Source: Gilvimarinus agarilyticus (GTDB taxonomy: Bacteria; Pseudomonadota; Gammaproteobacteria; Pseudomonadales; Cellvibrionaceae). Taken from it: a stretch of DNA of 54,609 nucleotides. Within the stretch, counting starts at the first letter, position 1. The number at the start of each line of letters is the position of its first letter. The notes below the pieces were generated by a model. The model saw only the letters and a list, made by a program, of their open reading frames with translations. It was not told the DNA's origin and did no database searches. The stretch spans positions 1,716,206 to 1,770,814 of the forward strand of contig NZ_JXCJ01000001.1 of NCBI RefSeq assembly GCF_000832015.1, read 5' to 3'. Positions 34,554-43,077 of this stretch are shown here, in pieces. Position numbers and translations under genes: made by a program.

Positions 34554-35210
34554 ATGAAAACGATAAAAAACCTGGTCACAGCCTTCGCACTGTCTTGCCT
34601 GGCGTTAAGCACCTATGCTCAAGATCCGCTGAATCACAATATTTTTTATATTGATCAAGGTGATGCCGTCAAGCCCTGGGAGCTCAGCCTGCAGTTTGGT
34701 CAGGTGTTATTAGAGAACAAAGCCGGTGCAACGGTAAAGAATAGTTTAGTGGCCGAGCGCGCTACACGCGAAACCGATGGTGATGCGGTGCGCTTCATCT
34801 GGAACAAAAAGAAAGTGCTTACCGAGTGGGGTGGCCAAAACGAAGCCGTCTCTACGGTCAGCTTAATTAACAAAGAAGGCTTCATCGATTTGGCTGAAAT
34901 TAAAGACCAGGCGGCACTGGTGATAGACCTCAAGGTGCTTGAACGACCCAAAGAGCATGTGACCCTCTCGATCGAGAGTAACTGGAACTGGGAGAGCCGG
35001 GCTTCCATCCCACTAAAAAACGTATTACGCAAACTACCTAAAAAAGAATGGGTGAGCCTACCTCTGCCTTTACAATGCTTTAAAGGCGGAGATGTTGACT
35101 TCAGCAAACTCACCTCTATGATGTTGTTGCATACTGACGGTAACCTAGAGCTAGAAATCTCTGGCGTTCGGCTGGCGGCGTTTCCGCCCGAGCAGGTGAC
35201 CTGCAACTAA
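34554..35210 (+). CDS. Secreted ExoP-like galactose-binding domain protein
   Basis: Protein of 218 residues with a signal peptide ending STYA and a GAGGTG ribosome binding site. The mature part is one beta-sandwich. ATRETDGDAVRFIWNKKK, FIDLAEIKDQAALVIDLKVL, LRKLPKKEWVSLPLPLQCF and GNLELEISGVRLA resemble the ExoP galactose-binding-like domain (PF18559) that normally forms the C-terminus of GH3 beta-glucosidases. Here it stands alone. It has no catalytic motif, so it probably binds a sugar or assists the flanking dehydrogenases or the DUF1080 protein. The assignment is by eye. Confidence 0.65.
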   Translation: MKTIKNLVTAFALSCLALSTYAQDPLNHNIFYIDQGDAVKPWELSLQFGQVLLENKAGATVKNSLVAERATRETDGDAVRFIWNKKKVLTEWGGQNEAVSTVSLINKEGFIDLAEIKDQAALVIDLKVLERPKEHVTLSIESNWNWESRASIPLKNVLRKLPKKEWVSLPLPLQCFKGGDVDFSKLTSMMLLHTDGNLELEISGVRLAAFPPEQVTCN

Positions 35211-35231
35211 CAAAACAACAAGGATAAATAG

Positions 35232-35930
35232 ATGCGCAAATCGCTACTTTGCGCCGCACTGCTCAGTGCGGCGGCGAGCCTTTCTGTATCGGCCGATCCG
35301 GTCGATATTACTCACGATCAAAACTTGTGGATGAATGTTTCGTCGTTTGGCGAGGCTCACTGGCTGGGTGGCGAGATACATCTACTTTCGAGCGATAATT
35401 GGTTTCTGCTGACCAAAAAACGCTATCGGGACTTTACCCTGGAGCTTGAGGTTATTGTGCCCGAGGTGGAGGGTGAGTTTATTAACTCAGGTATTATTTT
35501 TCGCGCGCAAACCGAATACTCGGCCGACATAGAGAGTCAGTTTGCTTTCGGTTATCAAGCTGAGGTCGACCCTTCCGATCGCCGCTGGAGCGGCGGTTTG
35601 TACGAGCAGGCGACCCCGCGGCAGTGGTTGTTTCCGGCCCATGCCGAGCGCTCAGCGCCAGGCGATCACCTAAAAGAAAACTATTCGCCCGACTGGACAG
35701 AAGAGAAAGCCACCGCGTTTAAGGCGGGCCAGTGGAACCACTACAAAATTAGCGCCCGTGGGCCCGACATAAAAATCTGGGTGAATGATGTACTAACCAC
35801 CCACGTTAAAGATACTCATTTAAGTGAAGGTTTTATTGGCATTCAGCACCACGGCAGCCAGGGCTTTGCGCAGCGTGGTGATACCGCCTATACCGTTAAA
35901 TTCCGCAATATCTCAATCGAAGAGCACTAA
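35232..35930 (+). CDS. Secreted DUF1080 / 3-keto-disaccharide hydrolase family protein
   Basis: Protein of 232 residues with a signal peptide ending SVSA and an AAGGA ribosome binding site. It matches the DUF1080 concanavalin-like fold, now named 3-keto-disaccharide hydrolase (PF06439): WFLLTKKRYRDFTLELEVIV, NSGIIFRAQ, WSGGLYEQA, WNHYKISARGPDIKIWVNDV, GFIGIQHHGS and VKFRNISIEE. Family members cleave glycosides after C3 has been oxidised to a ketone. Flanking genes encode two secreted dehydrogenases, so a periplasmic oxidise-then-cleave route is a reasonable inference. The next gene starts one base after this stop. Confidence 0.83.
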   Translation: MRKSLLCAALLSAAASLSVSADPVDITHDQNLWMNVSSFGEAHWLGGEIHLLSSDNWFLLTKKRYRDFTLELEVIVPEVEGEFINSGIIFRAQTEYSADIESQFAFGYQAEVDPSDRRWSGGLYEQATPRQWLFPAHAERSAPGDHLKENYSPDWTEEKATAFKAGQWNHYKISARGPDIKIWVNDVLTTHVKDTHLSEGFIGIQHHGSQGFAQRGDTAYTVKFRNISIEEH

Positions 35931-35931
35931 C

Positions 35932-38301
35932 ATGAGCCACCTAAAACTTCTCGTGACCGCCTTAAGCGTGGTGCTTTGTGGCGCAGTTTCGGTAGCGGCT
36001 GAAGAGTCGGACACGGGCTTTAAGGGCGATCGCGACGGTCATGAAATGCGCGATGTTATCCCTAAGCACGAAATCCCCGAAGCCCCGGTACTAAATGTAG
36101 AGCAAGCGCTAAAAAGTTTTAACCTGCAACCTGGGTTTGTGGTGGAGCCTGTCGTATCCGAGCCCAATGTTTTTAATCCGGTAGCCATGAGCTTTGATGC
36201 AAAAGGCCGAATGTGGGTGGCCGAGATGACCACCTATATGCCCGATGTGCGTGGTGAGGGGGAAATGAAGCCTGAGGGTAATATCGCTGTGCTGGAAGAC
36301 ACCGACGGTGATGGTGCGGTGGATAAACGCCGTATTTTCCTTAGCGATATTATCTTACCGCGCACGATTTCACTGGTAGAGGGAGGCATTTTCTACGCGG
36401 ATCAAACATCCCTGTACTTTACCGAGGTGCTGGAAAAAGACGGCGTTCTAACCCCGGGTATTCGTGAGGTGGTGGACCCGAACTATGCCGAGGGCGGCAA
36501 TGTTGAGCACAAACCCAATACCATGCTCTATGGTATCGACAACTGGTATTACAACGCAAAAAGTAACAAAAAATACCAAACCCTACCGCTTACGGCCGAG
36601 CTGCCAGAAGGTAGCGAAGAGATTTACCGCAATCAGTACTGGAAGCTAGTGCGCGCCGAGACAGATTATCGGGGCCAGTGGGGCTTAAGCATGGATGATT
36701 ATGGGCGCCTGTACCATAACGGTAATAGTTCGCCTATTCATGGCGAGTATTTACGGCCAGGCTCGCTCCGCAAAAATCCAGGTTATTGGCCAGAAATGCC
36801 AGCTCACTCTATAGGTGATATTTACGTTTACCCCAGCCGTATGAACCCCGGTATTAACCGCGGTTATATGGAGGGCATGCTGGTAGCCGATGGGCCCGAT
36901 CGCGGCAAGCTTGTGGGGTTCACCGCCGCCAGTGGCAGCCTGGTGTACCGGGGCAGTAACTTCCCGAAAAAGTTCTACGGCATGGGGTTAACCCCAGAGC
37001 CCGCGGCCAATTTAATCAGCGCGCGCTTTATTAATGAAGGGGAGGGGGAGCTTACGGGCAAGCCCGTTTACCCAAAACAAGAGTTGTTTACCTCACAAGA
37101 TGAGCGTTTTCGGCCCGTTAATTTATACAATGCACCCGACGGCACTGTGTACATACTGGATATGTACCACGGTATTTTGCAGCATAAAGAGTTTTTAACC
37201 AGTTACCTTGCCGCGCAAATTGATGACCGTGAGCTGGACAAAAACAATAACACCATGGGGCGCATTTATCGTCTACGCTGGCAGGCCAATGAGGCGGCCA
37301 AAGTGGCCAATTTAGCGTCGGCTAACAACGCCGAGTTGGTTGCCTTACTGGCACACGCTAACGCTTGGCAGCGAGATACCGCGCGTCGCTTATTGATAGA
37401 GCGCAACGCTAAGGCCAGCGCGGCATCGATCCGCAAACAACTTGAACAGTTGCCAGACCCCGTGGGAATCGTGAATAGCTTATGGGCTTTGTACGGCCTG
37501 GGCGAAATCGATCTTGCCACGGTAAAAACCTTTATGGCCAGCGAGAACGACCAGGTGGCCATGGCGGCCGCTGCGGTCGGCGAGGCTCTCCCGGAAAAAG
37601 ACCACAAGGCTTATCACACGCTGTTGCTGAGCCTGGCGCAATCGGGTTACCCGCGCGCGTTACAGGCGGCGGTATCGGTATCGGCCATCAAAGGCGGCAC
37701 CGATGTGTCAAAGCAGGTGTTAGATGCCTATCTTGATAAACCCTACACCCGCGAGGCGGTGATCAGTGGCTTGGGCGACGATGCCGATGCTTTTATCGCC
37801 CGTATTGAGGATGACTACCCTGATGCACAGGTGATGTACGCGCTCAACAATTTAGGCAAAAAACGACAGGATGCCAGCAACCGCGAGCAACTTTCCAAGT
37901 CGGGTAAAGCGCTCTATGACGAGGGCAAAAAACTGTACAACGGTCGCACCGCTTGCGCCGGCTGTCACGGAGCGCACGGCAATGGGGTGCCGGGGCTGGG
38001 GCCAACGTTTTGGAACAGTCAGTGGGTAAGCAATAAAGAGACACTGGCTAAAGTGCTGCTGCACGGCTTAAGCGGCCCAATTTGGGTGGATGTGCACTAC
38101 TGGAATACCCAAGCGGTGATGCCGGGCTTTGCCGCTCGGGCCGATATTAGTGATAAGGACTTGGCCGCTATTGCTACTTACATTCGCAACAGTTGGGGCA
38201 ATACGTTGGATTCTGGCAGTGCCTACACCGAAGCTGAGGTTGCCAAGGTACGCGCTAAAACCGAAGGGCGAGCCACGCCCTACAAAGCAGCAGATTTTTA
38301 A
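35932..38301 (+). CDS. PVC-type dehydrogenase with C-terminal cytochrome c
   Basis: Secreted protein of 789 residues. The frame is open further upstream, but ATG 35932 starts a clear signal peptide (MSHLKLLVTALSVVLCGAVSVAA) one base after the previous stop. The propeller domain (about 70-470) has NPVAMSFDAKGRMWVAEMTTY, VLEDTDGDGAVDKRRIF, WGLSMDDYGRLYHNGNSS and LYNAPDGTVYILDMYHGIL. A helical repeat region spans about 480-640. The class I cytochrome c domain (about 662-760) has C675-A-G-C-H679, PGLGPTF and a Met ligand in AVMPGF near 730. It differs from the first dehydrogenase in cytochrome type. It probably oxidises a sugar and hands electrons to the respiratory chain. It is the last gene of the operon and a strong hairpin follows. 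Confidence 0.88.
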   Translation: MSHLKLLVTALSVVLCGAVSVAAEESDTGFKGDRDGHEMRDVIPKHEIPEAPVLNVEQALKSFNLQPGFVVEPVVSEPNVFNPVAMSFDAKGRMWVAEMTTYMPDVRGEGEMKPEGNIAVLEDTDGDGAVDKRRIFLSDIILPRTISLVEGGIFYADQTSLYFTEVLEKDGVLTPGIREVVDPNYAEGGNVEHKPNTMLYGIDNWYYNAKSNKKYQTLPLTAELPEGSEEIYRNQYWKLVRAETDYRGQWGLSMDDYGRLYHNGNSSPIHGEYLRPGSLRKNPGYWPEMPAHSIGDIYVYPSRMNPGINRGYMEGMLVADGPDRGKLVGFTAASGSLVYRGSNFPKKFYGMGLTPEPAANLISARFINEGEGELTGKPVYPKQELFTSQDERFRPVNLYNAPDGTVYILDMYHGILQHKEFLTSYLAAQIDDRELDKNNNTMGRIYRLRWQANEAAKVANLASANNAELVALLAHANAWQRDTARRLLIERNAKASAASIRKQLEQLPDPVGIVNSLWALYGLGEIDLATVKTFMASENDQVAMAAAAVGEALPEKDHKAYHTLLLSLAQSGYPRALQAAVSVSAIKGGTDVSKQVLDAYLDKPYTREAVISGLGDDADAFIARIEDDYPDAQVMYALNNLGKKRQDASNREQLSKSGKALYDEGKKLYNGRTACAGCHGAHGNGVPGLGPTFWNSQWVSNKETLAKVLLHGLSGPIWVDVHYWNTQAVMPGFAARADISDKDLAAIATYIRNSWGNTLDSGSAYTEAEVAKVRAKTEGRATPYKAADF

Positions 38302-38324
38302 CGAGCGGTAACACGGTTAAAAAG

Positions 38325-38344
38325 ACCCCGCCCGCGGGCGGGGT
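38325..38344. terminator. Bidirectional terminator hairpin
   Basis: A perfect 20-bp GC-rich palindrome (ACCCCGCCCG then CGGGCGGGGT) lies between the convergent dehydrogenase and GH50 genes, with A-rich sequence on its left side giving T's for the minus-strand transcript. Confidence 0.75.
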
Positions 38345-38361
38345 AAAGTGTGCCCAAGCGG

Positions 38362-40680
38362 TTATTGACCGTAGCGTTTGGGGTAGAGGTTGTAGTTAAT
38401 GTCCTTGGCGGCTTTGATCATCTCTGGGTAGGGGATGTCGGTTACCGTGACAAAGCCAATGTTGGCGTTTTCACCGTCAAAAGCGCGGCCGGTAACAGGT
38501 TCATCCACATACTGAAACCAGTGCGCGCCTACCATGTAATCTTTCTCGAGTACGCTCTCCATATAAGCTTTATACATACGCGCGCGGTCTTTTTGGCTGG
38601 CGGCGCTGACAATGCCCGGGTGGTAGTTGTCGGAGTCGGTGGTGGCGCCGATGTGAAACTCACCAATTACCACAGGCAAATCGATGTCTTCTAAAAAGGC
38701 CCACTGATGGGTTTGCATGCCTTCTTCGTAAATATTAAAACTGAGCACATCGGTGTATTTCACAGAGGCCTTAATAATCTCGTCGGGCATGCCCCAGTTG
38801 GCCATGCGTGCGCCCATGTATAGGTGATTCGGCAGGTACTCTTTAAGGGTGCCGTGTACTACTTCAAAGTACTGCTCGCCCAGCGCCTCTAGCAGCGTCG
38901 ATAAGTCGGCCACTTGTGCCTCCGAGTGCTGCTCGGTGCTGGCATTTTCGGCAAACTCACTCCAGCTACTAAAGTCGGTATTCCAGGCGCGGTTCAACGC
39001 GTTAATGCTGGAGTATTGCGCTTGTAAACGTTGGGTAAACGCTTGCTTGGCTGGGCTTTGGTTTGCATTTTTACTCAGAGCATCGAGAATCACCCCATAG
39101 CGCTCTGCGACGCTGCCTTCGCGCTCGCCCCAGCTTTTTTCATTGTCGATAAAAATACCCACACACCAGGGCGATGCCTGTACGTCTTTGGCAATCACTT
39201 CGATGGTGGCACGGGCGCGCTCGGCAAATACCGGATCAAAAAAGTCGGGCATTAAGCCCCAGTGGTTGGTGTGGCCCGATAGCGTTTGATAGTCGCCAAT
39301 AATCCAGCCGTTGGCAAAGTAGGGTACCTGCTGGTTGGGGTAAAACGCCGGGTCCACCCAGTTGCCAAACGAGGTAAAGCCCCAGCTGTTCATCCGGTCC
39401 AGAGTTACTTCTTCCCATTTTTTCACATAGGATTCGGGCGCGGTTTCGCCGTAGCGACGCTCCAGGTTGGCTCGGTAAAAGCTGTAAGTTTCACCGTGGG
39501 GCACCGGCCCTTTGTGGGTCGAGCGGCGGTAACTGTAGTGATCGGCCAGCGGGTCGTCGTAGCCGGGTAGCCATTCAAACATATCGTGGCGGGTTTCATT
39601 AATCACATAGCGGCTTTCACGCACCTCGTCCGACACCTTAATAATTCCCATGGAGTCTTCCGGGGTGACTTCATCGGCGTGCACCACGCGTACTGATGGG
39701 TCTTTAAAATCCACCCCGGTTAGGGTGGTGAGGTTAGACATACGCACATTGGCCGGGCCATGGGAGAAAAACAAATAGCCGTCCGGATCTACCATCCACC
39801 ACTTGCCATCGACTTTTTCGGTGCGAAAGTAGCCGGTTGCCTCAAGCTTAGGGCCATCTTTGTAGCCGCCAAAACGCGAGCGATCGGCGGGCCCCGGCTG
39901 CTCGGCCAGCTGTTTTAATTCGCGTTGGGCAAGCGCTTTAAGCTCGGCTTCGGATTCCACTTTCAGGGGGGAGTGCTTTTTAGCGGCCTGCCCGAAGCGA
40001 TCGACCAGGTGAGTGGTCCAGTCGGCGCCTGCATCCGGGTTGGGGCGCAGGACTATATTCCCGATCTCGAGCGTGCGATCTTGCAATACGCCAATGGTAT
40101 ACACCGAGATCTTGCTGATCTGGCTCATGTCCAGAGTTTGGTGCCACGAGCGCCACACCATTTTCATTTCGTCAGACGGCCAGGGCATGGGATTGGCCCA
40201 CATACCTTTATCGGTGGCGGCTTTCTCGCCCGCCAGCGGGAAAAACACCTTACCTCGATAACCTTTGGGGATGCTCAGCTCGCGCGACTGGCTGCTGCCA
40301 CTGGTGTCGAACAGCTCGACGTAAAAGTGCGTCGATACCGGCGAAAGGTTGTTTACTTCAAAGGCCAGGTTGTAGTTATCGAGGTTTGATAAATCCCACG
40401 GTGTCTCCGGCTCTATGTTAAATGCCGGAGTGTGCACCGAGGCGGGAAAGCGTATATTGAGCACTGGATCTGAGGTTAGCTTGAGCTCTGCTTGCTTGGC
40501 GGTGAGCCACCCTTGCTGTTGGGCGCGGGTAACATCCACCAGAGTTGCCGGGAGCTGTTGCGCCGCAAGCTGTGCGCTTGCCTGCTGGGCGGGGTTGGAT
40601 GTGCTGGCATTGTGGCTAGTACAGGCGCTGCCGAGCGCTGCGCTTATGGCAACGGCCAACGCGAAAGGCTTTAAGGTCAT
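38362..40680 (-). CDS. GH50 beta-agarase lipoprotein (copy 2)
   Basis: Family 50 enzyme of 772 residues, paralogous to the GH50 at 12124-14412. The lipobox GSACTS makes it a lipoprotein. The N-terminal beta domain (about 40-230, INNLSP-like strands around YNLAFEVNNLSPVSTHFYVE) precedes the TIM barrel with LEATGYFRTEK, WGFTSFGNWVDPAFY and YFANGWIIGDYQT. The acid/base is E514 in FIDNEKSWGE and the nucleophile E674 in VVIGEFHIG. It probably acts as an exo-beta-agarase producing neoagarobiose. Operator-like site F lies 72 bp upstream. Its gene is separate from the first copy by more than 20 kb, with divergent sequence outside the motifs, so the two may differ in substrate or product. Confidence 0.93.
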   Translation of the reverse strand: MTLKPFALAVAISAALGSACTSHNASTSNPAQQASAQLAAQQLPATLVDVTRAQQQGWLTAKQAELKLTSDPVLNIRFPASVHTPAFNIEPETPWDLSNLDNYNLAFEVNNLSPVSTHFYVELFDTSGSSQSRELSIPKGYRGKVFFPLAGEKAATDKGMWANPMPWPSDEMKMVWRSWHQTLDMSQISKISVYTIGVLQDRTLEIGNIVLRPNPDAGADWTTHLVDRFGQAAKKHSPLKVESEAELKALAQRELKQLAEQPGPADRSRFGGYKDGPKLEATGYFRTEKVDGKWWMVDPDGYLFFSHGPANVRMSNLTTLTGVDFKDPSVRVVHADEVTPEDSMGIIKVSDEVRESRYVINETRHDMFEWLPGYDDPLADHYSYRRSTHKGPVPHGETYSFYRANLERRYGETAPESYVKKWEEVTLDRMNSWGFTSFGNWVDPAFYPNQQVPYFANGWIIGDYQTLSGHTNHWGLMPDFFDPVFAERARATIEVIAKDVQASPWCVGIFIDNEKSWGEREGSVAERYGVILDALSKNANQSPAKQAFTQRLQAQYSSINALNRAWNTDFSSWSEFAENASTEQHSEAQVADLSTLLEALGEQYFEVVHGTLKEYLPNHLYMGARMANWGMPDEIIKASVKYTDVLSFNIYEEGMQTHQWAFLEDIDLPVVIGEFHIGATTDSDNYHPGIVSAASQKDRARMYKAYMESVLEKDYMVGAHWFQYVDEPVTGRAFDGENANIGFVTVTDIPYPEMIKAAKDINYNLYPKRYGQ

Positions 40681-40751
40681 TTTTATTTCCTTTGTGAGCG
40701 GTAAATTGATAGTCGCTTGTCGTCATACTAGATAAAATTCCGACAATGTAT

Positions 40752-40763
40752 ATTGTCTACAAA
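40752..40763. promoter_or_regulatory. Operator-like site F (ATTGTCTACAAA)
   Basis: 10 of 12 matches to ATTGTATACAAT, 72 bp upstream of the second GH50 gene and 87 bp upstream of the divergent molybdopterin oxidoreductase. Confidence 0.5.
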
Positions 40764-40849
40764 GTGTGGTTTGCCATAGTCAAACACAAATTAACAATAC
40801 TTAACAGCCTGTCGGTGAATATCCCGCGAGCTGCTAATGGGAGATTTCG

Positions 40850-43039
40850 GTGAAAGCAACGACAACCCCGGTAACCATCGTCGGTGGTGGGCCCAAAAAG
40901 GTTTTATATACCCTGCAAACCATTAAGCGCATCGGTTTGCTGGATTCGGCCAAAGCGTTAAAAAGCCACAACGCCTGCAAAGCCTGTGGTCTGGGTATGG
41001 GGGGGCAGCGCGGTGGGATGGTGAATGAGAAAGACGAGTTTCCCTCGGTGTGTAATAAAAGTATTCAGGCGCAATCCACCGATATTCAACCGCCTATTCC
41101 CGCCGAGCTGTTTGACCACACGCTTAATGAGTTTAACGAGCTTACCGACCGTGAGCTGGAAACCATGGGGCGGCTTAACACCCCAATTTATAAACCGGCG
41201 GGCAGCGCTAAATACCAGCCGTTAAGCTGGGACGAGGCGCTGACGTTAGCGGCCGAACGCTTCAGCGCGGCGCCGGCCGAGCAGAGTTTTTTTTACGCCT
41301 CGGGGCGCTCGTCGAACGAGGCGGGTTTTTTACTGCAATTAATGGCGCGTTTGTACGGCAGCAATAACGTCACCAACTGTTCGTACTATTGCCATCAGGC
41401 CACTGGGGTGGGGCTGCAAAGCACCCTGGGTACCGGCACCGCTACGGTGGCGCTTGAGGATTTAGCGCTGGCCGATATGGTGTTTGTGATTGGCGCCAAC
41501 CCCGCCTCTAATCACCCGCGCTTTGTGCATCAGCTCAAGGGGGTGCGCGACCGCGGCGGCAAAGTGATGGTTATTAACCCCGCCAAAGAGCCGGGCCTAG
41601 TGAAGTTTGCGGTACCCAAAAGCCCCAAATCTATGCTGGTGGGCGGCACCTGGATTGCCTCGCGCTTTTTGCAGCCCAAAATCGGCTCCGATTTGGCCCT
41701 GTTAACGGCCATGGCAAAAATGCTAGTGGAGCAAAACGCGCACAATGCTGAGTTTGTGCAAAACCATACTCAGGATTTTGCCGCGTACCGCGATTACCTG
41801 GCGGCCTTAGATTTAACCGAGCTGCTCGCGCGATGCGGTTTAACCGAACAAGCCGTGGGTGAGTTGGTGGACGATTATGCCCGCGCTGACAATGTTATCT
41901 TCGCTTGGGGCATGGGTATTACCCACCATCTAAATGGCGCCGATAATGTCGAGGCCATCGCTAACCTTGCCATGCTGCGCGGCATGGTGGGCAAGCCCGG
42001 TGCTGGGCTGTTGCCACTGCGTGGGCACAGTAACGTGCAGGGTATTGGTACCATTGGAGTCAAGCCGGTGCTGGCCGACGACGTATTGCACGCTATCGAG
42101 ACGCATATGGGGGTGAGTTTACCCACGCAAAAAGGTATGGATACATTGGCCTGCTTACGCACGGCCGAGGCCGGACAAATGAGTAACGCCTTAATGATGG
42201 GGGGCAACTTATTTGCCGCCACGCCCGATACCGAGTTTGCCCGTCGCGCGCTGGATGCTGTGGGTTTTAAACTCTACCTCACCACCACCTTAAATCGCGG
42301 CCATTTTAACGGTATGGAAAACAGCGAGGCGTTAATTTTGCCAGTGTGCGCCCGGGATGAAGAGCCGGACAGCACTACGCAAGAATCCATGTTTAACTAT
42401 GTGCGTTTAAGCGATGGCGGTATTACCCGGTTGGATAACGTGCGCTCTGAGGTAAGTATACTGGCTCAGCTGGGTGGGCGTTTACTGCCCGACTCCCCCT
42501 TGGATTTTGCCGCGTTTGAGCAACACGACAAAGTGCGCAAAGCCATTGCCGCTACTATTCCAGGTATGGCGCCCCTGGCCGATATCGGCGCAAGCAAACA
42601 AGAGTTTGTGGTGGGTAACCGCCTGGTGCACAAGCCGGTGTTTAACACGCAAAGCCAGCGTGGGCATTTTAAAACGCACGCCTTGACTCAATCAGCCAAC
42701 GCCGAATACCCATTTTTACTGGCCAGTATTCGCAGTGAGGGGCAGTTTAATTCAATTATTTACGAAGAGTCCGATAGCTATCGCGGTACCAGCCATCGCT
42801 GGTGTGTGTTGATGTCAGAATCCGATTGCCAGACGCTAAGTGTGAGTAAAGGCGATAAAGTGAATATTGTCTCGCCTCAAGGGGAAATGAAAGCCGTAGA
42901 GGTGGTGCCTTTTGATTTGCCTGCCGGTAGCCTGATGGCCTATTACCCCGAAGCTAACGTGCTTATTGGCACCGAGCATGACCCGCGCAGTAAAACACCG
43001 GCGTTTAAATCGGTTCCGGTGGCCGTGTGCCGAGTCTAG
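40850..43039 (+). CDS. YdeP/FdhF-type molybdopterin oxidoreductase
   Basis: Protein of 729 residues of the FdhF/YdeP family (formate-dehydrogenase-like alpha subunit). The GTG start at 40850 follows GGGAG with suitable spacing; no in-frame upstream ATG fits. Features: CKACGLGMGGQRGGMVNE near residue 45, LSWDEALTLAAERF, FYASGRSSNEAGFLLQLMARLYGSNN, NCSYYCHQATGVGL (cofactor-ligand region), VIGANPASNHPRFVHQLK, FAWGMGITHHLNG and the C-terminal bis-MGD-binding domain with SIRSEGQFNSIIYEESDSYRG. The YdeP group is cytoplasmic with an unknown physiological substrate and needs molybdenum cofactor and FdhD. It interrupts the agar genes and its link to galactan metabolism is not evident. Confidence 0.88.
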   Translation: MKATTTPVTIVGGGPKKVLYTLQTIKRIGLLDSAKALKSHNACKACGLGMGGQRGGMVNEKDEFPSVCNKSIQAQSTDIQPPIPAELFDHTLNEFNELTDRELETMGRLNTPIYKPAGSAKYQPLSWDEALTLAAERFSAAPAEQSFFYASGRSSNEAGFLLQLMARLYGSNNVTNCSYYCHQATGVGLQSTLGTGTATVALEDLALADMVFVIGANPASNHPRFVHQLKGVRDRGGKVMVINPAKEPGLVKFAVPKSPKSMLVGGTWIASRFLQPKIGSDLALLTAMAKMLVEQNAHNAEFVQNHTQDFAAYRDYLAALDLTELLARCGLTEQAVGELVDDYARADNVIFAWGMGITHHLNGADNVEAIANLAMLRGMVGKPGAGLLPLRGHSNVQGIGTIGVKPVLADDVLHAIETHMGVSLPTQKGMDTLACLRTAEAGQMSNALMMGGNLFAATPDTEFARRALDAVGFKLYLTTTLNRGHFNGMENSEALILPVCARDEEPDSTTQESMFNYVRLSDGGITRLDNVRSEVSILAQLGGRLLPDSPLDFAAFEQHDKVRKAIAATIPGMAPLADIGASKQEFVVGNRLVHKPVFNTQSQRGHFKTHALTQSANAEYPFLLASIRSEGQFNSIIYEESDSYRGTSHRWCVLMSESDCQTLSVSKGDKVNIVSPQGEMKAVEVVPFDLPAGSLMAYYPEANVLIGTEHDPRSKTPAFKSVPVAVCRV

Positions 43040-43044
43040 GCGTC

Positions 43045-43067
43045 GGTGCGACCGTATCGGCCGCACC
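43045..43067. terminator. Hairpin between convergent genes
   Basis: GGTGCG (43045-43050) pairs with CGCACC (43062-43067); CCG/CGG extend the stem inside after one mismatch. It lies between the molybdopterin oxidoreductase (+) and the GH16 agarase (-). Confidence 0.5.
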
Positions 43068-43077
43068 CATTGGTTAT

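Noticed and set aside
35824-35931. Upstream extension of the second dehydrogenase frame
   Set aside because: It overlaps the DUF1080 gene; ATG 35932 begins a clear signal peptide.
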